Positions 38,511 through 49,035 of a stretch of 64,000 nt of DNA are shown here, one piece after another. The translations under genes were made by a program, and so were the position numbers. This DNA comes from Mycobacterium sp. E183. Its GTDB lineage: Bacteria; Actinomycetota; Actinomycetes; Mycobacteriales; Mycobacteriaceae. Every line of letters begins with the position of its first letter. The first letter of the stretch is position 1. The stretch is from contig NZ_LZJN01000105.1 of NCBI RefSeq assembly GCF_001667735.1, positions 1-64,000 of the forward strand. The letters run 5' to 3'. The notes beneath the pieces are model-generated. The model ran no database searches. It was not told the DNA's origin and saw only the letters and a list, made by a program, of their open reading frames with translations.

Positions 38511-40625
38511 TCACAATCCCTCCGGTCCGTTAGGTGGCCTGCGGAGCAGCTTCATTCGCGCGTCCTGCGGGATGAGTGGCATGTTGATCACATGCGCGAC
38601 CGCTCGCGCAGGGTCGATGCGAACGTAGTTTGCTTGCCCCCATTGGAATTCTTGGCCGGTGATTTCGTCGCGCACCCAAAATCGTTCGTAGGGCTCCATA
38701 CCCAAAGCCGCCATGTCCAAAAACAGCGTGGCCTCTTCGGCCCCGAACGCGTTGAGCGTCACCACCACCAACACGCAGTCGCCGGTCGCCGGGTCGAACT
38801 TGCTGTAGGCCAGCAATGCGTCGTTGTCCACCGCGTGGAAATGAATGGTGCGCAGCTGCTGCAGCGCCGGATGCAGCCGGCGAATCGAGTTGAGCAGGGT
38901 GATGAACGGCTCCAGCGAGCGTCCCTCGGCCAGCGCACCCGCGAAATCGCGGGGCCGCAGTTCGTATTTCTCCGAGTCCAGGTACTCCTCGCTGCCCTCC
39001 CGCACCGCGCGGTGTTCGAACAGCTCGTATCCGGAATACACGCCCCACGCCGGACCCATCGTCGCCGCCAGCACCGCGCGGATCGCGAACATGCCGGGGC
39101 CGTTGTGCTGCAGGCTCGCATGCAGGATGTCGGGCGTGTTGACGAACAGGTTCGGCCGCCGGAAGTCCGCCGCGGCGGCGATCGCTTCGCCGAACTCGGT
39201 GAGCTCCTGCTTGGATGTGCGCCACGTGAAGTAGCTGTAGGACTGGGTGAACCCGAGCTTGGCCAGACCGTACTGGCGGGCCGGCGGCGTGAACGCCTCC
39301 GAGAGGAAGAGCACGTCGGGGTCGATGCCCTTCGCCTGGGCGATCAGCCACGCCCAGAAGTTCGGCGGCTTCGTGTGCGGATTGTCCACCCGAAAGAACT
39401 TGACGCCGTGGTCCATCCAGTGCCGCACGACACGCAGCACCTCGTCGTAGAGGCCCGCCGGGTCGTTGTCGAAGTTCAGTGGATAAATGTCCTGATACTT
39501 CTTCGGCGGGTTTTCCGCGTAGGCGATCGTGCCGTCGGGCAATTCGGTGAACCACTCGCGGTGGTCGCGCGCCCAGGGGTGGTCCGGCGCGCACTGCAGC
39601 GCCAGGTCCAACGCCACCTCCATGCCGAGTTCGCGCGCCGCGGCGACGAAGGCGTCGAAGTCCTCGAGGGTGCCCAGTTGCGGATGGATGGCGTCGTGGC
39701 CGCCCTCGTCACTGCCGATCGCCCACGGCGAACCCACATCTGAAGGGGCGGCGGTCGGAGAGTTGTTGCGCCCCTTGCGATGTACCTTGCCGATGGGGTG
39801 GATCGGCGGCAGGTAAACGACGTCGAACCCCATCGCCGCGATCCGCGGAAGCTGGGCGGCCGCCGTGGCGAACGTGCCGTGTACGGGCTTGCCGTCGGCG
39901 TCCCAACCGCCGGTCGAGCGGGGGAACATCTCGTACCAGGAACCGAAGCGGGCCATCGGCCGGTCCACCCACACTCCGTACTGCTCGCCGCGGGTGACGA
40001 GATCGCGCAAGGGGTACTCGGCCAGGATCTCGTCGATTTCGGGCGCCAGGGCCAACGCGGTCCGGGTGACGGGGTCACCGGGAGCGCGCAATGCCGCCGC
40101 GGCCGCCAGCAGCGGCTCACGCTTCGTGCGCGGTACCCCCGTGGCCGCGCGCTCGAACAGCCCGGCCCCGACCAGGAGGTCGTTGGACAGTTCCGTCTCG
40201 CCCTGGCCGGCCTCGAGCTTCGCGACCAGGCCATGCCGCCAGGAGTGGATCGGGTCGCCCCAGCCGTCCACGCGGAAGGTCCACAGGCCGACCCGGTCGG
40301 GCATGAATTGCCCGTGGAAGACGTACGGCTCGAGGCCCAACGTCATCGGCAGCAGCAGCGGCTTGACTCGTTGCTGGTCCACAATGCCGTCGACTTCGGG
40401 CGCGGCCTTGACGGGGGCTTGAACCGCTTTGATTCGGCGCGTTTCGGTTACTTGCGGATAGCGCGGCCCCAGGTAGCGCACGACCAGCGTCGCGGCGACG
40501 GCCTCGTGGCCCTCCCGCCACACCGCCGCGCTGACCGGGACGATCTCACCGACCACGGCCTTGGCGGGGTACGCGCCGCATGAGACGACGGGTTGGACGT
40601 TATCGATCTCGACACGACCAGGCAC
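38511..40625 (-). CDS. glgE: Maltosyltransferase GlgE
   Basis: Transfers maltose from maltose-1-phosphate to the end of alpha-1,4-glucans. In mycobacteria its loss is lethal through build-up of maltose-1-phosphate. 704 residues, GH13_3 family. The nucleophile Asp is in [15 protein letters not shown] and the acid Glu in [17 protein letters not shown] 40625 follows a GGAG site; the M. tuberculosis protein begins slightly earlier ([10 protein letters not shown]), so the start is approximate. Forms an operon with glgB. Confidence 0.95.
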   Translation of the reverse strand: MPGRVEIDNVQPVVSCGAYPAKAVVGEIVPVSAAVWREGHEAVAATLVVRYLGPRYPQVTETRRIKAVQAPVKAAPEVDGIVDQQRVKPLLLPMTLGLEPYVFHGQFMPDRVGLWTFRVDGWGDPIHSWRHGLVAKLEAGQGETELSNDLLVGAGLFERAATGVPRTKREPLLAAAAALRAPGDPVTRTALALAPEIDEILAEYPLRDLVTRGEQYGVWVDRPMARFGSWYEMFPRSTGGWDADGKPVHGTFATAAAQLPRIAAMGFDVVYLPPIHPIGKVHRKGRNNSPTAAPSDVGSPWAIGSDEGGHDAIHPQLGTLEDFDAFVAAARELGMEVALDLALQCAPDHPWARDHREWFTELPDGTIAYAENPPKKYQDIYPLNFDNDPAGLYDEVLRVVRHWMDHGVKFFRVDNPHTKPPNFWAWLIAQAKGIDPDVLFLSEAFTPPARQYGLAKLGFTQSYSYFTWRTSKQELTEFGEAIAAAADFRRPNLFVNTPDILHASLQHNGPGMFAIRAVLAATMGPAWGVYSGYELFEHRAVREGSEEYLDSEKYELRPRDFAGALAEGRSLEPFITLLNSIRRLHPALQQLRTIHFHAVDNDALLAYSKFDPATGDCVLVVVTLNAFGAEEATLFLDMAALGMEPYERFWVRDEITGQEFQWGQANYVRIDPARAVAHVINMPLIPQDARMKLLRRPPNGPEGL

Positions 40626-40972
40626 AACACTCCGTTCCGATTTGCCCGTTCCTCCCCGGCCCGATCTCTCGGGCCGCGGAGTCGCCGGCAGAGTTCCGAC
40701 TAGCCGACTTCATCTCGGTCCGCTCCCTCGGACTCGGACCGCGTCGTCGTCGGCTGGTTCCGATTGTGTGCGGGCAAACCGCGTGTGCTTCGTCGCGGAA
40801 TGCCTCTCGTCTGGCGAAATTTCCTGTCGTGGGGAACTTCCTCTGCGGGGAAGCGCCGTTGCGGCCCCAATAACTAACCGATACCCACCCTAGTGTCCGG
40901 TCACACCCCCGGCGGGAAAAGCCGTCTACCGCCCACGTGCGCGGCGCGAAATCCTCAGTAAGGTAAGGATGC
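40626..40972. promoter_or_regulatory. Divergent promoter region of glgE-glgB and glgP
   Basis: 347 nt with no supported gene. Two hairpins lie near the glgE side: ggcccga/tcgggcc (40658-40675) and cggtccg/cggaccg (40716-40741). They would fall in the glgE leader RNA. The glgP side has an AT-richer stretch (40870-40890) and ends with TAAGGTAAGGA, which could act as a -10 box or a ribosome-binding site for GTG 40973. Exact promoters were not resolved. Confidence 0.5.
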
Positions 40973-43618
40973 GTGAAAGCCCTCCGCCGCTTTACCGTCC
41001 GTGCTCACCTCCCCGAACGGCTGGCCGCGCTGGACCAGTTGTCGACCAACTTGCGATGGTCGTGGGACAAGCCGACCCAGGAGCTGTTCGCGACCGTGGA
41101 CACGGACCTGTGGGAGCGGTGCGGGTCTGACCCAGTGGCGTTGCTGGGCGCGGTGAATCCGGCACGGCTCGACGAGCTGGCGCTGGACGAAAACTTCCTC
41201 GGCCGGCTCGACGAGCTGGCCGCCGACCTGAACGATTACCTGTCCCGGCCGCTGTGGTACCAGCAGCGACAAGCCGACGGCGTGGCGATGCCGACGGCCA
41301 TCGCCTATTTCTCGATGGAGTTCGGCGTCGCGGAGGTGCTGCCGAACTACTCGGGCGGTCTGGGCATCCTCGCCGGGGACCACCTGAAGTCGGCCTCCGA
41401 CTTGGGGGTGCCGCTGGTGGCGGTCGGCCTGTACTACCGGTCGGGGTATTTCCGCCAGTCGCTGACCGCGGACGGCTGGCAGAACGAGACCTACCCGTCG
41501 CTCGATCCGCAGGGGTTGCCGTTGCGGCTCCTCACCGATTCCACCGGGGATCCCGTCCTGGTCGAGCTGACGCTTCCCGACTCCGCCCAGCTGCACGCGC
41601 GGATCTGGGTCGCGCAGGTGGGGCGGGTTCCGCTGCTCCTTCTGGACTCCGACGTCCCCGAGAACGAGCACGACCTGCGCGGCATCACCGACCGGCTCTA
41701 CGGCGGCGACCAGGAACATCGGATGCGCCAGGAGCTGCTGGCCGGCATCGGGGGCGTGCGGGCGATCCGCGCGTTCACCGCCATCGAAGGCCTGCCGGCG
41801 CCCGAGGTGTTCCACATGAACGAGGGGCACGCCGGGTTCCTGGGCGCCGAACGCATCCGCGAGTTGATGACCGATGCCGGACTCGACTTCGACACCGCGC
41901 TGGCCGTCGTGCGGTCCAGCACGGTGTTCACCACCCACACCCCGGTTCCCGCGGGCATCGACCGGTTCCCGATCGACATGGTGCGGCTCTACTTCGACGG
42001 GCATGTCGAGGAGGACCCCGGGAAGAGGACCGAGAAAGCCGGTGGCAAGAACGCCCCCGCGTTGTTGCCGGGCGTGCCGACTGCCCGCATCCTCGCGCTC
42101 GGCGCCGAGGACGACCCGACCAAATTCAACATGGCGCACATGGGTTTGCGGCTGGCGCAACGGGCCAACGGCGTCTCGTTGCTGCACGGTGAGGTCAGCC
42201 GCGCCATGTTCAACGAGCTGTGGCCCGGGTTCGACTCGGACGAGGTGCCGATCGGGTCCATCACCAACGGGGTGCACGCGCGCACCTGGGCGGCGCCGCA
42301 ATGGCTGCAGCTGGGGCGTGAGCTGGCCGGTTCCGATTCGTTCGGCGATCCGGGCGTCTGGCTGCGGCTGAATCAGGTTGATGCGGGCCACCTCTGGTGG
42401 ATCCGCTCGCAATTGCGGTCGTTGCTGGTCGAGGACGTCCGGCGGCGGCTGCGCAAGTCCTGGCTCGAACGTGGCGCATCGGACGCCGAATTGGGTTGGA
42501 TTGCAACGGCATTCGACCCCGATGTGCTCACCATCGGGTTCGCCCGACGGGTGCCGACCTACAAGCGGCTGACGCTGATGCTGCGCGATCCGGAGCGGCT
42601 CGAACGCCTGCTGCTCGACGAGGACCGGCCCATCCAGCTCATCGTCGCCGGTAAGTCGCACCCCGCCGACGACGGCGGCAAGGCGTTGATCCAACAGGTG
42701 GTTCGCTTCGCCGACCGCCCGGAGGTGCGCCACCGCATCGCGTTCCTGCCCGACTACGACATGTCCATGGCCCGGCACTTGTACTGGGGATGCGACGTCT
42801 GGCTGAACAACCCGCTGCGGCCGCTGGAGGCGTGCGGCACGTCCGGGATGAAGAGCGCGCTCAACGGCGGCCTGAACCTGTCCATCCGCGATGGCTGGTG
42901 GGACGAATGCTACGACGGCGAAAACGGTTGGGAGATACCGTCCGCCGACGGTGTGGCCGACGAGGCCCGCCGCGACGACCTGGAGGCCAGCGCGCTCTAC
43001 GACCTGCTCGAGCAGGCCGTCGCGCCCAAGTTCTACGAGCGCGACGAGCACGGGGTGCCACCACGGTGGATCGAGATGGTGCGGCACACGTTGCAGACGC
43101 TCGGCCCCAAGGTGCTGGCCTCGCGCATGGTGCGTGACTACGTCGAGCGGTATTACACGCACGCGTCGCAGTCGCTGCGCAGGACCGTCGGGCCCGCCGA
43201 GGACGGCGAGGACGGCGGTGAGTTCGGCGCCGCGCGCGAGGTGGCCGGTTACCGGCGGCGCGCCGAAGAGGCGTGGCCGAAGATCACCATCACCGATGTC
43301 GACAGCACCGGGCTGCCGGACACGCCGGTGCTCGGCGCCAAGCTGACGCTGACCGCCACCGTGGCCCTGGACGGCCTCGCGCCCGACGAGGTCACCGTTC
43401 AAGGGGTGGTGGGCAGGGTGGACGCCAGCGACGCGCTGCTGGATCCGGTCACGGTCGAGATGTCGTACACCGGGACCGCCGAAGGCGGCAACCAGGTGTT
43501 CTCGACGACGCTGTCGCTACCGCTGGCGGGGGCGGTCGGGTACACGGTCCGCGTGCTGCCCCACCACCCGATGCTCGCTTCCAGCGCCGAGCTCGGCCTG
43601 GTCACCCTGGCCCGCTGA
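40973..43618 (+). CDS. glgP: Alpha-glucan phosphorylase
   Basis: PLP-dependent GT35 enzyme releasing glucose-1-phosphate from glycogen-type glucans. 881 residues. It is the actinobacterial form with an N-terminal DUF3417 domain ([20 protein letters not shown]). The PLP lysine is in [17 protein letters not shown], and [18 protein letters not shown] is a conserved catalytic loop. The stop lies 2 nt from the stop of the convergent dinG. Confidence 0.96.
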   Translation: MKALRRFTVRAHLPERLAALDQLSTNLRWSWDKPTQELFATVDTDLWERCGSDPVALLGAVNPARLDELALDENFLGRLDELAADLNDYLSRPLWYQQRQADGVAMPTAIAYFSMEFGVAEVLPNYSGGLGILAGDHLKSASDLGVPLVAVGLYYRSGYFRQSLTADGWQNETYPSLDPQGLPLRLLTDSTGDPVLVELTLPDSAQLHARIWVAQVGRVPLLLLDSDVPENEHDLRGITDRLYGGDQEHRMRQELLAGIGGVRAIRAFTAIEGLPAPEVFHMNEGHAGFLGAERIRELMTDAGLDFDTALAVVRSSTVFTTHTPVPAGIDRFPIDMVRLYFDGHVEEDPGKRTEKAGGKNAPALLPGVPTARILALGAEDDPTKFNMAHMGLRLAQRANGVSLLHGEVSRAMFNELWPGFDSDEVPIGSITNGVHARTWAAPQWLQLGRELAGSDSFGDPGVWLRLNQVDAGHLWWIRSQLRSLLVEDVRRRLRKSWLERGASDAELGWIATAFDPDVLTIGFARRVPTYKRLTLMLRDPERLERLLLDEDRPIQLIVAGKSHPADDGGKALIQQVVRFADRPEVRHRIAFLPDYDMSMARHLYWGCDVWLNNPLRPLEACGTSGMKSALNGGLNLSIRDGWWDECYDGENGWEIPSADGVADEARRDDLEASALYDLLEQAVAPKFYERDEHGVPPRWIEMVRHTLQTLGPKVLASRMVRDYVERYYTHASQSLRRTVGPAEDGEDGGEFGAAREVAGYRRRAEEAWPKITITDVDSTGLPDTPVLGAKLTLTATVALDGLAPDEVTVQGVVGRVDASDALLDPVTVEMSYTGTAEGGNQVFSTTLSLPLAGAVGYTVRVLPHHPMLASSAELGLVTLAR

Positions 43619-43620
43619 GC

Positions 43621-45615
43621 TCAGGCGGGCTGGCTTTCCGAGGTGGTGCGCAGCCGCTCCAGCGCGGCGCGGACCTGGGCCGGGTCGGTGGTCTGCCAGA
43701 ACGGCGGCAGCGAGGCGCACAGGTAGCCGCCGTAGCCGGCGGTGACCATCCGCGAGTCCAGCACTGCGACCACTCCGCGGTCGGTGACGCGCCGCAAGAG
43801 CCGTCCCGAGCCCTGGGCCAGCAGCAGCGCGGCGTGGCTGGCGGCGACGGCCATGAAGCCGTTGCCGCCGCGCGCGGCCACCGCGCGCTGCCGCGCCCCC
43901 AGTAGCGGGTCGTCCGGCCGGGGAAAGGGGATGCGATCGATGAGCACCAGCGAGAGCGACGGACCCGGCACGTCGACGCCCTGCCACAGCGACAGGGTGC
44001 CGAACAGCGACGTCTGCGGGTCGGCGCTGAACTGCTCGACCAGCGCCGAGGTGCTGTCGTCGCCCTGACAGAGCACCGGCGTCGACAACCGCTGGCGCAT
44101 GGCCTCCGCGGCGGCCCGCGCGGCGCGCATCGACGAGAACAATCCCAGGGTCCGCCCACCCGCCGCGGTGATCAGCTCCTCGATCTCGGTCAGCTGTTCG
44201 GCGGAACCCGTGCCGTCGCGGCCCGGTGGCGGCAGGTGGGCGGCGACGTAAAGGATCCCCGCCTTGGCGTGGTGGAACGGCGAGCCGACGTCGATGCCGC
44301 GCCAGCGCGCGTCCCCGGTGTCCGCGGCGGTCAGCCCCCACGCCGCCGCCATGGCGTCGAAGGACCCGCCGATGGCCAGGGTCGCCGACGTCAACACCGT
44401 GGTGGAACGGGAGAACACCCGGTCGCGCAGCAGGCCGGCGACCGACAGCGGGGCCACCCGCAACACCGGGCGCGTGGCGCCCCTGTTGTCCTCGTGATCC
44501 AGCCACACCACGTCGGTGCGATCGGGGATCGCCGGGGCGAAGGACGTGAGGACGCGCGAGGCGGTGTCGGAGATCTCGCTCAGCGCCGCCACCGCTTCGG
44601 CGCGGGCCGCGGCGGCTTTCGCGTCGCTCGTGCCGTCGATCGCCGAGCGTGCCGCGCCGGCCGCGTCGCGCAGCGTGGTCAGGTAGGTGGCCAGCTCGTC
44701 GTCGAGGCGGTCGATGCGGCCCGGTGTGGCCTCGTGGATCGCCGCGGCGAAGTTGGCCGTCGTCGCCTCCAGGCGTTGTGTGAGTTCTGGATTCACCAGC
44801 CGGGCGATTCGGCGCGCCGCCACACCCAGGGCGGCCGGCGTCAGCTCGGCGGTTGCCACCGAGGTCACCCGGTCGACCAGCTCGTGGGCCTCGTCCACCA
44901 CCAGCAACTCGTGCTCGGGCAGCACGGCCGATTCGGCGACGGCGTCGATGGCAAGCAGCGCGTGGTTGGTCACCACGATGTCGGCGGCGCCGGCCCGGCC
45001 GCGCGCCCGCTCGGAGAAGCACTCGGCGCCGAACGGGCAGCGTGCCACGCCCAGACATTCGCGCGCCGAAACGCTGACCTGGGACCAGGATCGTTCTGGC
45101 ACACCGGGTTTCAGGTCGTCGCGGTCGCCGGAGTCCGTGGTCGACGCCCAGGCGGTGAGGCGTTGGACGTCGCGGCCCAGGGCGGTGGCCGCCATGGGAT
45201 CGAAGAGCTCCTCCTGCGGCCGGTCGCCGGTGTCATCCTCGGCCTCGGCGCCGCCGTTGTGAATCTTGTTCAGGCACAGATAATTTCGGCGACCCTTGAG
45301 CAGCGCGAATTGCGGGCGGCGGGGGAGCGCATCGGCGAGCGAATCGATGAGCCTGGGCAGATCGCGATCGACGAGCTGGCGCTGCAGCGCGATGGTCGCC
45401 GTGGACACGACGACGGGCGAGTCGTCGTCGATGGCACGGACGATCGCCGGCACTAGGTAGGCCAGCGACTTTCCGGTGCCGGTGCCGGCCTGCACGACCA
45501 GATGCTCACCGGTGGCGAACGCCCGCGTGACGGCGTCGGCCATCTCGAGCTGGCCGCTGCGCTCACTGCCGCCGAGCGCGGCCACGGCGAGGGCCAGCAA
45601 CTCGGGCACGGACAC
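43621..45615 (-). CDS. dinG: DinG-like iron-sulfur helicase
   Basis: 5'-3' DNA helicase of the XPD family, thought to resolve R-loops and damaged structures. 664 residues. Walker A is VVQAGTGTGKSLAYLVPA and the DEAH box is LLVVDEAHELVDRV. Four Fe-S cysteines are visible: one in NYLCLNKIH and three in ECLGVARCPFGAECF. The C-terminal helicase motif VI region (GARQRAVAARGGNGF) is present. It begins at GTG 45615, 33 nt after pncB on the same strand. Confidence 0.94.
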   Translation of the reverse strand: MSVPELLALAVAALGGSERSGQLEMADAVTRAFATGEHLVVQAGTGTGKSLAYLVPAIVRAIDDDSPVVVSTATIALQRQLVDRDLPRLIDSLADALPRRPQFALLKGRRNYLCLNKIHNGGAEAEDDTGDRPQEELFDPMAATALGRDVQRLTAWASTTDSGDRDDLKPGVPERSWSQVSVSARECLGVARCPFGAECFSERARGRAGAADIVVTNHALLAIDAVAESAVLPEHELLVVDEAHELVDRVTSVATAELTPAALGVAARRIARLVNPELTQRLEATTANFAAAIHEATPGRIDRLDDELATYLTTLRDAAGAARSAIDGTSDAKAAAARAEAVAALSEISDTASRVLTSFAPAIPDRTDVVWLDHEDNRGATRPVLRVAPLSVAGLLRDRVFSRSTTVLTSATLAIGGSFDAMAAAWGLTAADTGDARWRGIDVGSPFHHAKAGILYVAAHLPPPGRDGTGSAEQLTEIEELITAAGGRTLGLFSSMRAARAAAEAMRQRLSTPVLCQGDDSTSALVEQFSADPQTSLFGTLSLWQGVDVPGPSLSLVLIDRIPFPRPDDPLLGARQRAVAARGGNGFMAVAASHAALLLAQGSGRLLRRVTDRGVVAVLDSRMVTAGYGGYLCASLPPFWQTTDPAQVRAALERLRTTSESQPA

Positions 45616-45648
45616 TTCGGACGTGGCTATCCTCTTTGCTCTTCGGTG

Positions 45649-46962
45649 CTACGGGCGGGCGGCGGGGATCTGCGTCGTCGGGATCGCGGGCTCGCCCTGC
45701 GACAGATTCAAACCCTCCCACGGCAGACTGCGCAGCCCGGAAGCTACCAGCTCTCGCGCCGCGGCCACATTCGGTTTGGCCACCACGTCGCCGCCGCGCA
45801 CCAGCGGGACCGTCAACGCCCGATACGGTTCGGTGACCGAGGGCGGGCGGCCGGCGGGATACACCACTTCTTCGGTGACGGTGCCCGACGAGCGGGCCAG
45901 GCGCAGCGCCTCCTTGCGACCGCCACGGGATTCCTTGTGGCTGCTGCGCTTCTGCACCGGCATGCCGTCCACTTCGACCAGCTTGTAGACCATGTTCGCC
46001 GTCGGTGCGCCCGAACCCGTCACGAGCGACGTGCCGACGCCGTAGCTGTCGACCGGTTCGGCACCCAACGCGGCGATGGAGAACTCGTCGAGGTCGCCGG
46101 AGACCACGATCCGGGTCCCGGTGGCGCCCAGCCGGTCGAGCTGGTCGCGGACCTGGCGGGTCAGCACGCCCAGCTCGCCGGAGTCGATGCGCACCGCCCC
46201 GAGCGCGTCCCCGGCGGCGGCCACGGCGTTGGCCACGCCGGCGGTCACGTCATAGGTGTCCACCAGCAGGGTGGTGCCGACGCCCAGCGCGTCGACCTGA
46301 GCGCGGAACGCGGCCAGTTCGGTCACCTCGGCGGGTTCGCCGCTCGCGTGCAGCATCGTGAACGCGTGCGCGGAGGTGCCCTCCGCGGGGATGCCGTATC
46401 GGCGCTGGGCCTCGAGGTTGGAGGACGCGGCGAAGCCGGCGATGTAGGCGGCGCGCGCCGCGGCGACCGCGGCGTGCTCGTGGGTTCGCCGTGAACCCAT
46501 CTCGATCAGCGGGCGGTCCCTGGCCGCGCTGACCATCCGCGCCGCCGCCGACGCGACCGCCGTGTCGTGATTGAAGATCGACAGCGCCAATGTCTCCAGC
46601 ACGACGCACTCGGCGAACGTGCCGGTCACCGACAACACGGGCGAACCGGGGAAGTACAGCTCGCCTTCGGCGTAGCCGTCGATGTCACCCCCGAAACGGA
46701 AATCCCGCAAGTAGCGCAACGTATCCGGATCGAGGAATTGGCCCAGCAACTGGCACGCCTCGTCGCCAAAGCCGAATTGGGGCAACGCCTCGAGCAGCCG
46801 CCCCGTGCCGCACACCACGCCGTAACGGCGGCCGTCGGGCAGCCGGCGTGCGAACAGTTCGAAGGTCGTCGCGCGGTCGGCGGTGCCGTCTCGCAGCGCC
46901 GCCGCCAGCATCGTCAACTCGTACTTGTCGGTTAGCAGCCCAGTTACGACCGGGTCATTCAT
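45649..46962 (-). CDS. pncB1: Nicotinate phosphoribosyltransferase
   Basis: Salvages nicotinate into the NAD pathway. 437 residues. Conserved segments are LLTDKYELTMLAAAL at the N-terminus, GSRRTHEHAAVAAARAAYIA, RIDSGELGVL and IVVSGDLDEFSIAAL. ATG 46962 is the first usable start. A TACCGT box 6 nt upstream suggests a leaderless transcript. Divergent from clpS with a 67-nt gap; probably co-transcribed with dinG. Confidence 0.95.
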   Translation of the reverse strand: MNDPVVTGLLTDKYELTMLAAALRDGTADRATTFELFARRLPDGRRYGVVCGTGRLLEALPQFGFGDEACQLLGQFLDPDTLRYLRDFRFGGDIDGYAEGELYFPGSPVLSVTGTFAECVVLETLALSIFNHDTAVASAAARMVSAARDRPLIEMGSRRTHEHAAVAAARAAYIAGFAASSNLEAQRRYGIPAEGTSAHAFTMLHASGEPAEVTELAAFRAQVDALGVGTTLLVDTYDVTAGVANAVAAAGDALGAVRIDSGELGVLTRQVRDQLDRLGATGTRIVVSGDLDEFSIAALGAEPVDSYGVGTSLVTGSGAPTANMVYKLVEVDGMPVQKRSSHKESRGGRKEALRLARSSGTVTEEVVYPAGRPPSVTEPYRALTVPLVRGGDVVAKPNVAAARELVASGLRSLPWEGLNLSQGEPAIPTTQIPAARP

Positions 46963-46968
46963 TCCATA

Positions 46969-46974
46969 ACGGTA
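46969..46974 (-). promoter_or_regulatory. -10 box, leaderless start of pncB1
   Basis: TACCGT on the minus strand ends 6 nt before ATG 46962; no ribosome-binding site is seen. Confidence 0.45.
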
Positions 46975-47016
46975 TCGGCTGCCGTCGGGGGCTCGGAAAC
47001 CTCACGTCACCCTCGG

Positions 47017-47022
47017 TATCGT
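47017..47022 (+). promoter_or_regulatory. -10 box, leaderless start of clpS
   Basis: TATCGT ends 7 nt before ATG 47030, with only GTAGGCC between, so transcription likely starts at or next to the ATG. Confidence 0.45.
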
Positions 47023-47029
47023 GTAGGCC

Positions 47030-47335
47030 ATGGTTGTAATGTCAGCGCCCGCTAAGCCGGGCACTACAGGACAACGTGAGTCCGCCCCGTTAGACGTCAC
47101 GGCGAGTCCGTGGGTCACGATCGTGTGGGATGACCCGGTCAATCTGATGACCTACGTGACGTATGTGTTCCAGAAGTTGTTCGGCTATAGCGAGCCGCAC
47201 GCCACCAAGCTCATGTTGCAGGTACACAACGAGGGCAGGGCGGTGGTGTCGGCCGGTAGCCGGGAATCCATGGAAGTCGACGTCTCCAAGCTGCATGCCG
47301 CCGGGTTGTGGGCGACGCTGCAGCAGGACCGGTAA
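47030..47335 (+). CDS. clpS: ClpS adaptor for the Clp protease
   Basis: Delivers N-end-rule substrates to ClpC/ClpA-ClpP. 101 residues. The motif [20 protein letters not shown] and HNEGRAVV are the conserved ligand-binding and Clp-contact parts. ATG 47030 (MVVMSAP) or the nearby ATG 47039 could be used. A DUF2017 gene follows after 25 nt, the standard actinobacterial pair. Confidence 0.94.
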   Translation: MVVMSAPAKPGTTGQRESAPLDVTASPWVTIVWDDPVNLMTYVTYVFQKLFGYSEPHATKLMLQVHNEGRAVVSAGSRESMEVDVSKLHAAGLWATLQQDR

Positions 47336-47360
47336 TCGGCGAGGGCCCCGGCGATTACCT

Positions 47361-47942
47361 GTGCGCAAATGGAAGCGCGTCGAGACCGCGGACGGTCCCA
47401 GTTTTCGGTCCGCGCTGGCGGCTCACGAAGCCGCCCTGCTGAAGAACCTGGCAACGGCCATGGTCGGGTTGCTCGACGAGCGTGAGTCCTCCACTCCCGC
47501 AGACGAACTCGAGGAGATCACCGGCATCAAGACGGGAAACAGCGAACCGCCGAAGGATCCGACCCTGCGCCGGCTGCTGCCCGATTTCTTCCATCCGGAC
47601 GACGCTGATCCGTCCGGCCCCGACGCCGCGGAGAGCCTGAACGCCGCGCTGCGCAGCCTGCACGAGCCCGAGATCATCGACGCCAAACGTCTTGCCGCGC
47701 AGCGGTTGTTGGATACGGTTCCCGATGGCGGCGGCCGGTTCAACCTGAGCGAGGAGGACGCGAACGCCTGGGTCGCGGCGGTCAACGACATCCGGCTGAC
47801 GTTGGGGGTCATGCTCGAGGTCGGGCCGCAAGGACCGGAGCGCCTGCCCGCCGACCACCCGCTGGCCGTGCACTTCGACGTCTACCAGTGGCTGACCGTC
47901 CTGCAGGAATACCTCGTTCTGGTGCTCATGGGGCCCCGATGA
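47361..47942 (+). CDS. DUF2017 protein
   Basis: 193 residues, helical and acidic in the middle (DELEEITGIKTGN, FHPDDADPSGPD). It starts at GTG 47361 (VRKWKRVETADG). It matches the Rv1332-type protein always found beside clpS in actinobacteria; a role in Clp function is suggested only by position. Its stop overlaps the next start (ATGA). Confidence 0.85.
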   Translation: MRKWKRVETADGPSFRSALAAHEAALLKNLATAMVGLLDERESSTPADELEEITGIKTGNSEPPKDPTLRRLLPDFFHPDDADPSGPDAAESLNAALRSLHEPEIIDAKRLAAQRLLDTVPDGGGRFNLSEEDANAWVAAVNDIRLTLGVMLEVGPQGPERLPADHPLAVHFDVYQWLTVLQEYLVLVLMGPR

Positions 47943-49000
47943 GCCCCGATGGCGGCCGGACGGACGCCATCACCGACGTCGGGGGCATCCGCGTCGGGCA
48001 CCACCAACGACTCGACCCCGACGCGACCATGGGCGCCGGATGGGCCTCCGGCGTCACCGTCGTGCTGACACCGCCGGGGACCGTGGGCGCGGTCGATTGC
48101 CGCGGCGGTGCGCCCGGCACGCGGGAGACCGACCTGCTCGATCCCGCCAACACCGTCCGGTACGTCGACGCGGTCTTGCTCGCCGGCGGCAGTGCCTACG
48201 GTTTGGCGGCCGCCGACGGCGTCATGCGCTGGCTGGAGGAGCGCGAGCGCGGCGTGGCGATGGGCGGCGGTGTGGTGCCCATCGTGCCCGGCGCGGTGAT
48301 ATTCGATCTGCCGGTCGGCGGCTGGGACTGTCGCCCGACGCCGGAGTTCGGCTACCTGGCCTGCGAAGCCGCCGACGTTGCGGGGGCGCCGGCCGTCGGG
48401 AGCGTCGGCGCGGGTGTCGGGGCGCGGGCCGGGGTGCTCAAGGGCGGCGTCGGGACCGCCTCGACGGCGCTGCCGTGCGGGGTGACCGTCGGCGCGGTGG
48501 TCGTGGTGAACTCCGCCGGCGACGTCGCCGACCGGGCCACCGGCCTGCCGTGGATGGCGGACTTGGTAAGGGAGTTCGGGCTGCGGCCACCGCCGGCGGA
48601 GCAGATCGACGCCTTCGCGCAGTTGCCCACCGCGGCGAGCCCGCTGCAGAACCCGCTCAACACCGTCATCGGGGTGGTGGCGACCGACGCGGCGCTCAGC
48701 CCGGCCGCGTGTCGCCGCGTCGCCGTCGCCGCCCAGGACGGACTGGCCCGCGCCATCCGCCCGGCACACACCCCGTATGACGGCGACACGGTCTTCGCGC
48801 TGGCGACCGGGGCGGTCGAGGTGCCGCCGACGGCAGACTCGCCCGCCTCGTTTTCGCCGGAGATGCGGCTGGCCGCGGAGGTGGGTGCCGCGGCGGCCGA
48901 CTGCGTGGCGCGGGCGGTGCTGGCCGGCGTGTTCGCGGCGGGTTCGGTGGCGGGGATACCGACCTACCGGGGCGTGTTGTCGGGTGCGTTCGCCCCATGA
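47939..49000 (+). CDS. P1/S58-family N-terminal-nucleophile hydrolase
   Basis: 353 residues from ATG 47939. The fold and motifs (ITDVGGIRVGH, AVLLAGGSAYGLAAADG, VGAGVGARAG) match DmpA aminopeptidases and nylon-oligomer hydrolase NylC. The likely self-cleavage site is N241-T242 in PLNTVIGVVATDA, with T242 becoming the catalytic residue. The natural substrate is unknown. It corresponds to Rv1333. In M. tuberculosis mec-cysO-cysM follow; here the rhomboid gene comes next after 35 nt. Confidence 0.87.
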   Translation: MSPDGGRTDAITDVGGIRVGHHQRLDPDATMGAGWASGVTVVLTPPGTVGAVDCRGGAPGTRETDLLDPANTVRYVDAVLLAGGSAYGLAAADGVMRWLEERERGVAMGGGVVPIVPGAVIFDLPVGGWDCRPTPEFGYLACEAADVAGAPAVGSVGAGVGARAGVLKGGVGTASTALPCGVTVGAVVVVNSAGDVADRATGLPWMADLVREFGLRPPPAEQIDAFAQLPTAASPLQNPLNTVIGVVATDAALSPAACRRVAVAAQDGLARAIRPAHTPYDGDTVFALATGAVEVPPTADSPASFSPEMRLAAEVGAAAADCVARAVLAGVFAAGSVAGIPTYRGVLSGAFAP

Positions 49001-49023
49001 CGGACTCGCGCCGTCGGCGCCGG

Positions 49024-49029
49024 TAACCT
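49024..49029 (+). promoter_or_regulatory. -10 box, leaderless start of rhomboid gene
   Basis: TAACCT ends 6 nt before ATG 49036, with GCAGCT between and no ribosome-binding site. Confidence 0.45.
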
Positions 49030-49035
49030 GCAGCT

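Noticed and set aside
40955..43402. 815-codon minus-strand frame opposite glgP
   Set aside because: Exact mirror of the glgP codons with biased composition; glgP has all catalytic motifs.
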